Source of the DNA: Nemophila menziesii
Lineage: Eukaryota; Streptophyta; Magnoliopsida; Boraginales; Hydrophyllaceae
DNA: 64,000 nt
Direction: 5' to 3'
NCBI GenBank assembly: GCA_029959085.1
Contig: JARWIR010000062.1
Coordinates: 2,728,001 to 2,792,000 of the forward strand
A program made the translations under genes and the position numbers. Of the stretch, positions 19,076 to 30,680 are shown in pieces; positions within the stretch are counted from its first letter, which is position 1; every line of letters starts with the position of its first letter. The notes under the pieces are model-generated. The model worked only from the letters and a program-made list of their open reading frames with translations. It ran no database searches and had not been told where the DNA came from.

Positions 19076-20448
19076 GAGTCGTGGGGACACGACTCATTTT
19101 TGAGTTTGGGGTGGGTATCGTTGCCTCATCCAATTTTATGTGTTATGTGTTTTTACTGTTTTTCAAAAAAATTTAAAATCAAATAAAAATTAGTTTAAGG
19201 AATTATTTGACTGTAGAGTTTTTTATAATGTCCCCATAAGCATACTTTTTGTAAATTAATGATAGAAAATAGTAGATCTTAGAGTTAATGTAAAACACAC
19301 CTTGAATGCATGCAAACACTAGATGATTGATAGGAAAAATCAATGAACAATGCAAAAGAAGTAAGCTTGTATTTGGTAAGAATGAGAGGTGTGTAGAACG
19401 TGAGATCTAAATGAGTAGATAACCCACTTAATTATGAACTAGAGGTGAACTATGTAACTAGAAAAATGATAGAGACAGTTCTTTGATAGCCACTTCAGAC
19501 CTTTGTAGCTTTCTATCTGTGATTAAATGTTATATCCTTCTTAGCCCCATTTTTAAGCCTTTAAGCCTTTCTTTTGAAGCCACATTATAAGCTTATCCTT
19601 TAGATGTTAGGACTATACCATATGACCCGCACTTGAATCACGATTCCTTAAGACTTGTTGTTCTTGAGCTTGAGTCTGGGGTGAGGAAATATGATATTAC
19701 ATATGTTGGGTAGTTTTTGTGATGTCCTTGAATAATTTTGCACTTTATTGTAAATTCCTTTGCTGATTTCTTAAAAGAAAAAAATAAAGAAAAATAAATT
19801 GAAAAAAATAAGTTAGCATGACACTACACATTAAAAAGAATGTCATGTTTAACTTACAAAAAAAGATTGAATAAATGTGAAATAAAAGAAACGGCAAAGG
19901 AATATTTTTGTAATCATATTGATAGGTTGGGTTTATTTTTGGGAGGCTAAATTTGTGCGTCAAGTGAGTGAGATCATATGCGAGTGTAAACTCAAGCTCA
20001 GGACAGTTTTGTGAAGTCTAGTGAGGAGAGAGCCAAAAGCTCACTTTTCATTATCCAAATGTACCATACCGTCCTAAGCCTAAGCTAAAACCGTAAAGTC
20101 CTCGTGATTCCTGGGTACATAGTGATTTAACAATTCTGCTAATAGGGAGTAAGTTAAGTAAAGCGTTCAAAATGAGTAAAGATTGATGAACACCCTATTG
20201 CCACCATCTCGAGCTAAGTATAAAGTGTAATCTTCTAGCATTGTGAAGTTAATTTTGTATTGAAATTATTTATGTGTTTGATTTTGTATGATAGGTGTAT
20301 GTGTGCATTAATTCTTAGGTTGTACTATACGTAATTTATTTTAAGTTTTGCTTTGGGTTTATTCTTTAGATTCTGTATATTGCTTTTTACCTTGGACCTC
20401 TGCTTTGTTTTACTTTGTCGGGACGACAAAGGTTTGAGTTTGGGGTCT
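19076..20448 (+). other. 3' UTR of element A with all conserved blocks
   Basis: Hairpin GAGTCGTG-GGGA-CACGACTC at 19076-19095, GAGTTTGGGG at 19102-19111, GAGTCTGGGG at 19672-19681, the 24-mer at 20021-20044, hairpin CTTTGTCG-GGA-CGACAAAG at 20413-20431 and the PPT GAGTTTGGGGTCT at 20436-20448. Order and spacing match B. No protein-coding region is visible. Confidence 0.75.
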
Positions 20449-20845
20449 TGATGTCTCCCTTTTTGTTCTAAATATCTGCCCTTAGGAGACATCATTTTAG
20501 ATATAAAACGGACTTATTAGATAGTCATTTATGCTTAATTCGTCATATTTCCCTTTCTCCCCTTGGAATTAGACTATTTGCATTTTTAGAGCTTTTGTGC
20601 ATTAATTTGTTTGTTTTTAGTATAAAGTTCATAGGTTCCTGGATTCTATGGAGAACCAATACAAGGAGGAGAAGTGAGAATTAAAGTATTAGATTAAGTG
20701 GAGGAGCTAAAGGTAAGAAAAGATATCCCGAAGAGTTGACTAGAAAAGCTACAAATCTGGAAGACTGGTGTTAATTGCTGATTTTGAGCTACTTAGACGT
20801 GGATTCAACCTCTAAGTTATGAAGAAGATTTATTCCTTATTGAGG
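20449..20845 (+). repeat. 3' LTR of element A, truncated
   Basis: Begins TGATGTCTCC right after the PPT. The first 47 bp form an inverted repeat (20449-20458 with 20486-20495). It is cut at about 20845, where minus-strand element D begins, so only the start of U3 is left. Confidence 0.75.
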
Positions 20846-21389
20846 GACCGAAGGCTAAAAAGTTTTAAGGGGCTAGCAAAGAACTGCCTCTATCATCTTC
20901 CTAGTTATATAGCTTGCCTCTAGTTCATACCTAAGTGGGTTCTCTACTAATTCAGATCTCACGTTCTACAAACCAAACATTTTCCTTAAGTACAAGTTTA
21001 CTTCTTATGCATCGTTCATTAATTTCTCCTATCAATTACCTACATTTTCATGCAATCTAAGTGCGTTTTATACTAACTCCTAAGGTCTACTATTTCCTAT
21101 CATAAATTCATAAAAACTTTGCTTAATGGAGACATTTAAAATGCTCTAAAGTCAAACGCAACCCTAAAATTAGTTTTATTGAAAGCAAATAAAACACATA
21201 GCACATAAAACTGGGATGAGTCAACAAACTCCACCCCAAACATAAAAATGAGTCATGTCCCCACAACTCAAAAAGACTCGATAGAGCAAGTAAAATAATA
21301 TACACTACCAAATGAGAAAAGGATAGGAAAGCGTATCTTAACCAACACTAAGCTCGTTATCATTGTTGCGTCCAGGTTGGGTCACCTTC

Positions 21390-22405
21390 TTAAGCATTGT
21401 GTAAACGACATGTTGTGTCGCCCAATCTATCCAATCTGTTTTTCATGAATACCAACTCTCTTGTGACGCTTCCTATAGGTTTCAACACCTCTTCGTGCTT
21501 TTCCTCTAAAGCTTTCATTTGTTCAATAAACTCATGATTTTTGGCAACTCTAACTCTACGTTTAGGAGGTCTGGCTTTGTCTTTTTCTCCAAATGGTTTG
21601 TCTAACTCAATCCTATTCTTTTTGGCCTCATTATGAATATTTGCAATTGAAATCATCTTGAGGCTAGTACCTTTTTCGACCGGTTCATCCTCAATGTTCT
21701 GAAGTGGCACATTTGCGTCAATGCAAATTTTTGTAATAGTGCATGGGAACTTGAGGTTGCGAGCATAAATGGGAGCTTTTGTGTAAGCCATAATGGAGTT
21801 ATATATCATGCTAGCTACATCAATCTCCTTCTTCTTGATAATACATTTAATGGAGATGAGTTGTTCACGTGTTACCTCGGATATGTGATTGTTACCAAAG
21901 AATGTAGGAATAATGAAACAGGACCATACTCTAGCGCGCGGTAATAAATTACTACTAAAGGCTTGACCTTCATATCTAGCACCTTTCGGAATGGGCTGAT
22001 TCCATGAATCAACACGCTTTGATAAAACGAATCCCATTCGAATGCTAGATTATTAAGTTCTTGTTGATATTGGCATGTACTAGACAAGTTTTGTAAATTA
22101 AATACCTTACGAATATGGTCAATGGAGAAAGGAATAATCTTCTTACGGAGCTCAATAGCATTACCATTCGTAAAGATTAATTCTTCATAAAATTCCCGAA
22201 CCAAGGATGGAATATAATTCAACTCTCTTTCTTGCAACTCTTTCCATCCAAACTCATCACATGCTACCTCATAATCTTTAAATTCACCGTCCATTATATT
22301 CATCAGAAATCCTTTCTCAACACCAAAAGAAATACTAGCAAACCTCTCACGAATTTGGTCTTTCCAAGGTACGAATGGCTTCTTAGGTTTAGGTTTTATA
22401 GCCAT
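21390..22405 (-). pseudogene. Element D ORF3, frameshifted
   Basis: Homologue of B ORF3 in two overlapping frames (22405-21872 and 22037-21390), one shift near 21990-22030. Shared blocks include FGWKELQER, FVREFYE, PFSIDHIRK, PRARVWSCFIIPTFFG and NLKFPCTIT. The C-terminal segment keeps a coiled-coil character (EQMKALEEKHEEV). The N-terminal basic region of B is replaced by poorly open sequence between 22406 and 22670. The middle domain is therefore an old, shared component of this lineage. Confidence 0.8.
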
Positions 22406-23055
22406 TGCTTTTCTTCTAAGAGAACAAAGAGGGTTAATCGGTTCACTTACCTCTTGGTCTTCATCTTATTCTTCATTCATGATAGGCTATTCTGGAACAA
22501 CAATATTTGGGTTCTCTTTCCTCTTCATCATCTTCTTAACGTCTCAATTAATCGGCTTAGAACTTGAATCCGGAATATCTATAGCATTAGCTGGAGTGGC
22601 CCCAAGAGTGTTGGGATTAATTCTCGGTCTTTGGCTATAACACAAGGAATCAGTCATGTTTGTCATCTCAATGAACTCCAAAATCAAAACTTCAAAATTC
22701 AAAAACTAGAGGAAAGTTTAGAATTTTGATGTTTTGAGGATATAGGAAGATGGTTGAAGGTGTGGTATGAGATGGTTAATGAATGTTGAATGGAGTGGGA
22801 GAGGTTTAGTGAGTGGAATTGAAGATTTGATGAGGGAAGAAGATTTATTAAGGTGAATATTTTTGATGATTTGATGAAGGATTTGATGTTGTGTATATTC
22901 TAGGAATGGATTAGAGGGGAAGATTTGATGTTTTTTGGTGTTTTAAGGATGTTTTGCATGTACTTGTTGAATTTTGGTTCGTCAATAATGGAGTCTTGTT
23001 TGAGAGGCTGTGTCCAAGAGAAGAGAATATGGTAATATAGGTATTAGGGTTTAAA
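22406..23055 (-). other. Element D ORF3 5' region and leader, no intact gene
   Basis: Degenerate N-terminal codons of ORF3 near 22406-22670, then an AT-rich leader. A CATGTTTGTCATC stretch near 22655 aligns with the ORF3 start region of B. Nothing else is recognised. Confidence 0.4.
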
Positions 23056-23520
23056 GTCGGCGGCCGCAGCGGTATACCGGTAGTTTAGCCGGTTTACCGG
23101 CCCCAGTTTCTCTTCAATTTCTCGTCATCTTGTGGACGCAAATCTTAGATGCGTGTATCGAGATCCATTACAGTGAGTTGACCGGCATACCGGTCAGGGG
23201 ACCGGCTAGCTGGTGGCTCCTAATTATTGTTTTCCACTTTTCTCTTAGAGCTCGACCGGGTTATCGGTTGTGTGACCGGGTTGCCGTCGCAAATGGCAAT
23301 TTTCGATTTTTTTGGAACGCAACACGAAGCTGCGTGTAAGTGGCTTCCGAACAGTAGCTCGCGTTGTAGCAAACATTTTTGACCAGCATACCGGTCGCGT
23401 GAGTTACTTTTTCGGCGAAGCAGTTCGAAGCTGCGTGTAATTGGTCCGCAGCCAGAATGTTTCATCCTCGTTGACTGGCATACCGGTCAGCTGACCGGCT
23501 AGCCGGTGGGAGGGGTCAAG
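23056..23520 (-). repeat. Palindrome-pair spacer of element D
   Basis: Motif type GACCGGCATACCGGTC. Three pairs start exactly 20 nt apart: 23180/23200, 23254/23274 and 23473/23493. Further single or diverged copies lie near 23068-23100 and 23382-23400. GAAGCTGCGTGTAA recurs between them (about 23327 and 23428). The position between integrase and ORF3 is the same as in B, but the motif differs from B's. Confidence 0.8.
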
Positions 23521-23707
23521 GTTTTGACCAAAAACACACTTTTTCTTGCTACTCACACCTATTAACTCCAAACTCAAGGATTAAAATACCTACAAAAATC
23601 ATAAACTCCAACATTTCTCATTTCTTTTTAAGAGTATACACTAATACACATGAATTACTAAGAATTGTAAAGACAAGAATGAAATAAACTATTATACAAA
23701 CGAAATG

Positions 23708-23744
23708 GCATTTGTTTAACGTCATTAAGCTCGACGGGTTACCT
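23708..23744 (-). promoter_or_regulatory. Post-pol conserved hairpin, element D
   Basis: On the minus strand GAGGTAACCCGTCGAGCTTA is followed by ATGACGTTAAACAAA. One base differs from B, inside the hairpin. Confidence 0.65.
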
Positions 23745-23751
23745 CTCGCTT

Positions 23752-25488
23752 CTAAGGAGCTTCGAGGAGGTACATGATCTCTCCGGGATGTGGATCTTCC
23801 GAGCGATTGATATCCTCGCCTCCATGATAAATCTTTAATCGATGACCATTCACCATGAAGGTGTGGTGCTCGATTGGATGCTCAATCTCTATTGCTCCAT
23901 GAGGCGTGACTTTGGTCACAATGTAAAGACCAGACCATTTCGATCTCAACTTACTCGGATAATTGCTGATCTTGGATTTGTATTTTAAGACCCTTTGTCC
24001 AACTTCAAACTTCTTTTCACGGATACGATTATCATTCCATCTCTTTGTATTTGTATAGCTTAGCATTCTCGTAGGCATGTAATCAAAACTCATCAAGCTC
24101 ATTCAACTTCATTGTATGATTTTTACCGGCTAAAGTGGGATCTAGATTCAACTGCGCTATAGCCAAATATTCACCCAATTCAAGTTCAAAAGGTAAGTGA
24201 CAAGCCTTACCATAAACCATACGATACGAAGATGCACCAACATGAGTTTTGAACGCAATACGATAAGCCCACAATGCATCATCTAACTTCATTGACCAAT
24301 CTTTTCTTGTGGGCCCAACAGTCTTCTCTAGGATGGATTTGACCTCTCGATTAGAGACCTCAGCTTGACCATTTGCTTGTGGATGATAAGAGGTAGATAC
24401 ACGATGTCTTATCCCATGCTTCTCTAGAACTGTCTTCAAGTATTTGTTCACAAAGTGTGAACCTCCATCACTGATAATAACTCGGGGTGTACCGTGTCTA
24501 GTGAAGATATGTGACTTCAAAAATTTAATCACTACTCGTGAATCGTTAGTTGGTAGAGCTACAACCTCTACCCATTTAGACACGTAATCAACAACTAATA
24601 GGATGTATTGATTTCCATTGGATGGTACAAAGGGACCCATGAAATCACTACCCCAAACATCGAATATTTCTACTTCAAGAATGTTATTACGTGGCATCTC
24701 ATCTCTCTTGGATATATTACCAATAAACTGGCATCTATGACATTTCTTAACGTACTCAGGACAATCCTTATGTAATGTAGGCCAATAAAAACCAGATTGT
24801 AATACGTTAGCAGCTGTGCGGCCGCCCTTGAAATTTCCTCCATAGGGTGAATCGTGACAACCTGCAACGACTGGCAAAATATCACCCTCATGTATGCATC
24901 TTCTTACCATTTGGTCACCACATACTTTGTAGAGGAAATGATCCTCCCAAAAGCATTGTTTAGCATGACTTATTATTCTCTTCTTATCTTGTGAAGTAGC
25001 TCCTTGAGGAAAAGAACCACTCACAATAAGATTTGCGATATCTGCATACCAAGGAGCCCCATCATAAATAGCAAATAAACTCTCATTTGGAAACTCCTCT
25101 CTAACTAACTCGGGACCACTATTCGATTTAGAACCTTCAAGACGAGATAAATGATCAGCAATTTGATTATCAAAACCTTTTCGATCTCAAATCTCGAAGT
25201 CAAACTCTTGTAACAATAAAACCCATTTGATGAAACGCGGCTTAGCATCTTTCTTTCCATGAGGTACTTAATAGCTGAATGATCGGTGAACATAACAATT
25301 TTCACCCCAAGGAGATAGGAACAGAATTTTTCAAATGCATACACAACAGCTAAAAATTCCTTCTCAGTCACAATATAATTAATTTGAGCACTAGTGAAAG
25401 TCTTACTCGCATAGTAGATAGAATGGAATACCTTCTCCTTTCTATGACCCAACACAGCACCCATGGCTAAATCACTAGAATCACACAT
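23752..25488 (-). pseudogene. Element D RNase H and integrase, broken
   Basis: Three frames cover it: 25488-25105 (RNase [30 protein letters not shown]), 25024-24083 (integrase zinc domain and core; [28 protein letters not shown]) and 24102-23752 (C-terminal barrel; WSGLYIVTKV ... MYLLEAP). RNase H keeps Gly at the position where B has TGA, and so shows the ancestral state. Frame changes near 25230 and 24095 and a gap between 25105 and 25024 inactivate it. Confidence 0.88.
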
Positions 25489-25489
25489 A

Positions 25490-26383
25490 ACTTCAAACGG
25501 AATCTTCCAATCAGGGGTAATACAATAGGCGCAGTAATAAGCTTCTCTTTAATCTCTTGAAATGCCTTCATGCAAGCTTAATCAAAAAGGAATATGGCGT
25601 CCTTTTCGAGTAATTTACACAAATGTTTTTCAATTTTCAAAAAATCCTTAATGAAACGACGATAGAAACCAGCATGGCCTAAAAAGCTTCTCACCCTTTT
25701 ACAGAAATAGGAGGGGGAGAGTCTTTATTACCTCAATATTAGCACGATCAACTTCTAAGCTTGCACTCGAAACTTTTTGTCCCAACACTATACCTTCACG
25801 AACTATAAAATGACATTTTTCCCGGTTCAAAACCAAATCTGTTTCCTTGCATCTAATCAAAACCTTTTCCAAGTTCTGTAAACACTCATCAAAGTTATCA
25901 CCAAACATGGAAAAGTCATCCACATCTCTGAAAAGTCGTAGGTGCATTACATAATCCAAATGGAATCCTTCGGAAGGCAAAGGTACCAAAAGGACATGTA
26001 AAAGTTGTCTTGTGTTGGTCTTGTGTATCTACATAAATTTGATTGTACCCAAAAAGAAATAATATGCTCTACCAGCCAATTTATCTAACATATTATCTAT
26101 GAAAGGAAGAGGGAAGTGATCTTTTCTAGTAGCCTTGTTCAAGTTACGATAATCCACAAACACTCTCCAAGCAACTATAGCCTCGAGGGAATGACTTCAT
26201 TTTGAGCATTTAGGACGGTAGTGATACCACCCTTCTTTGGTACGCATTGAACTGGACTCACCCACTCACTACTAGCTATGGGATAGATGATTCCCACATC
26301 TAGTAGCTTAATAACTTCTTTCTTCACCACTTCTTTCATAGCTGGCATCAATCTCCTTTGGCCTTCAACTGAGCGTGAGGTGG
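25490..26383 (-). pseudogene. Element D reverse transcriptase remnant
   Basis: Fragments match B RT: EGQRRLMPAMKEV near 26370, WVSPVQCVPKKGG near 26250, DDFSMFGDNFDEC near 25900, and CHFIVREGIVLGQKV near 25810 leading into VDRANIEVIKTLP. The block after IVREG is the part missing from B. The catalytic Y/F-x-D-D region has lost its left neighbours, and several frameshifts are present. Confidence 0.8.
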
Positions 26384-27350
26384 GTCCTAGGGTGTTATAA
26401 AATTAAGCGATAAATAAAGAGGAACCACTTAACCGCAAGTGTACGGTTGTCCCAAGTAATATATGATAATCAAGTTCGTTCTCAATGACGGATTAGGTTC
26501 AACTCAAATATTAATCAAGTAGTAAGAATAATTGCTAAACAGAAAATAAAATATAAGAATTTTTGTTTGGTTTTTGTAAATTAAAATTGAAAATAAAGTA
26601 AAGACTAAAATTAAATAAACAAAAAGGAATTAAAGCAAATAAACGACTAACTTCAGATAAGAGAGATACTTGAGTCTCGCAAGGAATCCACTTAATCAAT
26701 ATAATCTATGCTATGTTTAAGGGTAGAATTGGAATTATAATATTAGTCAGGACTATAATATCTCCTAGCCTCCTGTCGGGTGGACCTAAGAGCTATCCTA
26801 AAGTATCATAAACACCTGTATGGTCGAATATGCCTCTTCGGATGATATGATTTTACCTCTTTGGCTATGTAACTAGTTAATCCTATCGGTTAATAACGGA
26901 CAATACACGGGTATTACCTAGATCTGTATTCAAACCCCCCTGTCGGATGATCACTTCGCCACTAAAGTGAATAGCCCAAATACTAAAAGCTAATTCTAGT
27001 TGTTCCTAAAGGAATTAGTAATGAAAACAAAGTAATATCCAATATATAAAACTCAATCCTATTTAAATCTAAACGATCCCAAATTCAAAACATAGATTCA
27101 TTATTTAAGGTTAATCCTTTTAATGCTATTCTCAAGTATAAATAAATTTAGCTCATAAGAAAACTAAATACTAACATTAAATAAAAGGAATTCATGTTCA
27201 AATACAAAAGATAAATTAATAACCTAAAGGGAAGGATGACTGCTGATGGAAGAACAAGATTCCTCCAGCACTAGCTTCTCCTTGCCTTCTTGCTCTGACT
27301 TGAAAACCTTAAGTCTCTTGTTTAATTCTCTGAAGTGTCTGAAAAGAGGA
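26384..27350 (-). repeat. Partial LTR E, minus orientation
   Basis: Its end at 26384 (GGACCCACCT on the minus strand) matches the end of element A's LTR. CGTACACTTGCGGTTAAG lies at about 26427-26445. It stops near 27350, where a plus-strand LTR (F) begins, so U3 is missing. It joins D's RT directly, with no PBS or gag between. Confidence 0.7.
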
Positions 27351-27358
27351 GGCTAAGG

Positions 27359-28132
27359 GGGTTCTTCATATGTATAATATATGAATTATATTTTATTCTA
27401 TCTATGTTTCTTTGGGAGAATTGTTTTAAATTGATTCTAGCTACTTAACCATATATTTGTTTTATGTGCCTTGATTTATTGTCTATCTTAGACCTGGTCA
27501 ATTTAGGGTTGTGCTAATAGTAGTTAGATGGTCACCCGGAAGGGGTGTCTAATTATTGAAACACCACATAAGCGTCTAGTGTGCGGTAGTGATCTGGAAG
27601 AGCTTGTCTAAGTAGATAGTCATTAGGGTTTGATTTAATCACCGATCATCATTAGAAGGCTAGTCTCATTTAGGAACCCAGTGGCGTAGGAGCACCCTAT
27701 TAAAGTCCCCTCGTGATTGTGATGTCGCCACCCTAGTCCACCCTGACGAGGGTAGGGAGGAATTTAGAATCCTGACTACTTATCTAAGAGCTATTATCAC
27801 CCTTATTAACTAGTAGAAGAAATAGAAGGATTAGCGCATATGGGCAAAACTTGAGCTTTATTTTCTCATCTTATTCTCTCATATTTATTTTATTATCTTT
27901 TATTTAGTTAATCATTAATCTCTTCATCAATCATCTTTATTTTCTGTCTTTTAATTATTAATTGGTACTCTGAATTATTTACCATAAGCATAACAAACTT
28001 AAGTCTCTGAGGAACGAATCTTCTTATCATTAAAACTTGCATATGTCTTGTAATACTTGCAGTACTGTGTTAAGTCTAGGGTGTTTATTGCTTTATTTTA
28101 TCTCTTATTTTATCACACCCTAGGCGACACCA
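27359..28132 (+). repeat. 5' LTR of element F, left part missing
   Basis: Collinear with the F 3' LTR (36264-37784) from that copy's position 37010 to its end. It terminates GCGACACCA at 28132. The first 745 or so bases are lost where it meets LTR E. Confidence 0.85.
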
Positions 28133-28138
28133 TGTTTT

Positions 28139-28156
28139 TGGCGCCACTGCCGGGGA
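28139..28156 (+). promoter_or_regulatory. Primer binding site of element F, tRNA-Asp type
   Basis: TGGCGCCACTGCCGGGGA, 6 nt after the LTR end; one base different from the B site. Confidence 0.88.
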
Positions 28157-28353
28157 CTTGTGTCTCGTTATCGTGTGGGTTATTTATTTTAGTAGTAGTA
28201 GTTTTTAGTTATTTTTATTTTATTTTTCCAGTTTTACGCTTTTGGTTCGTTTTAGTCTCTTTCAGGTTTACGGTGCATGCTTGCAGAACCCGAAAGGTGT
28301 TTCACAGCTTATAACAGACGCTTGATAGAAGAGAGAGAGAACAAAGAAGAGCG

Positions 28354-30201
28354 ATGGCAGAACCATAAGATCCACCACTAGTGGATCCTCCACTTGGTCC
28401 TTTAGGATATGTACCACCACCACCACCACCACCACCACCACAAGACGATAACAGAAACAACAACGGAATTGAACAAGATATCCCAGGCTTGGGAGCACCT
28501 TTTTTAGTTCAACCATTAGGTTATCGTCCTCCAAAGATCCATAATATCAAATTCAGGCCCGATCCACGTATGATCAGTCAATTCCATAATTTCGGACTCA
28601 ATTGTGGTGCAGCTATACAAGATCTAGTAAGAGCGATTCAGAAGTTTATGCAGATTTGTGATGCCTACAGTACTCCAGGCATTACACGCGAGCAACTGTA
28701 TTGTCACATGTTTTCGTTCTTTCTGACTGGTAAATTTGGTGATCGGCTAGATAGACAACCACCAGGTACAATTACTACTTGGACAGAACTTCAAGCCGCA
28801 ACCGTTTTTATGCAGAGAGTATGAGACTCAAAGATTAGAGCGAGCTTGATAAGTTTTGCCAAGAGAATGGAGAAGAAGTAGGAGACGCATGGACAAGGTT
28901 TCAAAAAAAGTTAGCTAGATGTCCACTCCATGGTTACACCCTGTTTTTACAATTAGTTATATTCTATCAAGGTATCAATGCCGAAAGTAGACTGAGGGTA
29001 GATAATATTAGAATGGGAGGTTTTGTGTCCATGGATCCTACAGAAGCCGCCAAAGTATGGAACATATAATAGAACCAGAAAGGAGTTGGCTACTTTCGTG
29101 AGCTCATACGCTTTGATTAGATGTAGAAATTGCGAAATCGGCTCAATCTGCAGCATTAGAGAATCAAATCAAAGAGACTAAGCTTGGGATGCAGAATAAT
29201 TTAGCCTCAACAAATGTAGTGCGAGAGGCACAAGGTTGTCCAAAGTGCGAGGTACCGAATCATACATGGGAAGAGTGCGAAGGAAATCCAGCATATGTTT
29301 ATTTGATATCCAACCGAGGAAATTATCAATTATGTAACAGGAATCACCCGGGTATGCAGTATTCAAATTCACAAGGGGTCGCTAATCCAGGTAACTATCA
29401 ACCTCGTCCTTAGAATAACTCTTACCAACCAAGAGGTCAAGATCCTTATCAGGGGAATCAGTAATCGACCTGCTCCTCCACAACAACCTACCAATGATGC
29501 ATATACCAAACTTTAGCTCAAAAGTCTTTTCCAAAATATCCTCAAGAGGAAGTTGTGAGTGAAAAACAATTAAAGAATTTCATGGATTTGATGACAACCA
29601 ACATGAACTCATAGAACGAGAAGTTGAGAGAACAAGAAGCTTCAATTCAAATTTTAGGTAGGCAAGTCGAGCAATTAAATAAAGTTTTGACAAATATTGC
29701 GGAAGCAAAAGAATTGAAAGTTGTTGAAGGAGGTGATTCCAATGTTGGGTTCGAAGCTTGCAAGGCTATTTGCATTGAGATTGAAGAGAATAAGGTATTA
29801 CCGCATGCTACAGAAATTGTCGTGGATGTTCCAGAAACTGAAGAAGAAACTACCAAGTCTAGCCCCGAAGACTCTGACTGTTCTGAAGATGAGATTCATC
29901 CAAAAAATCCGAATTTATACAACTTCTGAGAGATATGCAAGAAGAGATTAGATCGGTTATGGTGTTACAAGCTGCTAGAGCTAAAGAGGAAGAAACCTCA
30001 AAAGAGTTGAAAGATGAAGTTGCACCTGTTGTGCAAGAAAAGAAAGAAGAAGAGAAGGTGGAATCGCCACCAGTTGTTCAAACAATGTCAACCATTATTC
30101 CTGATACAAATCTGAAGGTAGACATTGAACTCAAGACATTTGTGGAGGCGTATACTCCTGAAAATATCAACGCCCAAATGCTTGAGATTTCGAAGAAATA
30201 G
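28354..30201 (+). pseudogene. Element F gag (capsid, zinc knuckle, acidic linker), broken
   Basis: ATG at 28354 with an in-frame TAA four codons later, then a Pro run (CCA/CCX repeat, 28411-28440) and a capsid (QDLVRAIQKFMQICDAY ... TREQLYCHMF ... WTELQ) to 28824. After frameshifts it continues with WTRFQKKLARCPLHGYT and QGINAESRLRVDN near 28900-29020. The knuckle CPKCEVPNHTWEEC fits C-x2-C-x4-H-x4-C (29239-29280). A helical, Glu-rich linker follows in several frames to 30201. It resembles J gag closely and B gag more distantly. Multiple stops make it a pseudogene. Confidence 0.85.
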
Positions 30202-30271
30202 CTTACACCCTAACAAGTATTCATGCAAGTTATTCCAGAAAAATAAGCGAGTGTAGGAGCCAAAAGAGATT

Positions 30272-30661
30272 GTGGCTCATACTGAGAGAGTCTTGAGAAA
30301 AGAAGACAAAGAGTTACCGTTAAAACTCAAAGATCCAGGAAGCTTTAATCTTCCTTTTCAAATAAATGGTATGCTCAAGATGAAAGCTATGTGTGATGTG
30401 GGTTCAGGTGTGAATCTTATGCCAAAGTCCATGTTCGATAGACTTGGACTTCAGAAAGCAGCAAAAGCTCCGATGAAGTTGCAGTTTGTTGACAATTCAG
30501 TTACCAAGACATGGGGAACAGTGGAAGACGTACACGTCCGAACAAGTAATATCACCATCCCAACTGACTTTGTTATACTTGAGTTTGATGTAAATAAGCA
30601 GGTTCCAGTTATACTTGGAAGGCCATTCATGGCCACAATTCAGAGCATAATCAACTTCTAG
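30272..30661 (+). pseudogene. Element F retropepsin-type protease
   Basis: Open frame of 129 codons. DPGSFNLPFQINGMLKMKAM precedes the active-site segment CDVGSGVNLMPKSMF, then FVILEF and VPVILGRPFMAT. B has CDLGESINLMP and VPIILGRPFLAT at the same places. The frame stops soon after the domain. Instead of RT, the next conserved sequence is the integrase C-terminus. Confidence 0.85.
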
Positions 30662-30680
30662 AAAGGGACAATTACCCTTC

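Larger units (their letters stand above)
20846..26383 (-). mobile_element. Element D: decayed autonomous Athila-type element, both ends lost
   Basis: Read leftward: RT (from about 26380), RNase H, integrase, post-pol hairpin (23708-23744), palindrome spacer (23056-23520), ORF3 (22405-21390), hairpin (21250-21269), part of the 3' UTR. It is co-linear with B from the RT start to about 8220 in B coordinates. Gag, protease and PBS are missing and the frame joins an LTR fragment (E) at about 26383. The 3' end and LTR are missing at 20846, where A's LTR starts. Many stops and frameshifts make it much older than B. Confidence 0.85.

Noticed and set aside
20449..28132. One LTR interrupted by the D/E block (A LTR start plus F LTR end)
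   Set aside because: The left piece does not match the start of the F 3' LTR at 36264, so the two pieces belong to different families.
28268..28534. Val-rich minus-strand ORF opposite F gag
   Set aside because: Antisense shadow of the CCA (proline) microsatellite in gag.
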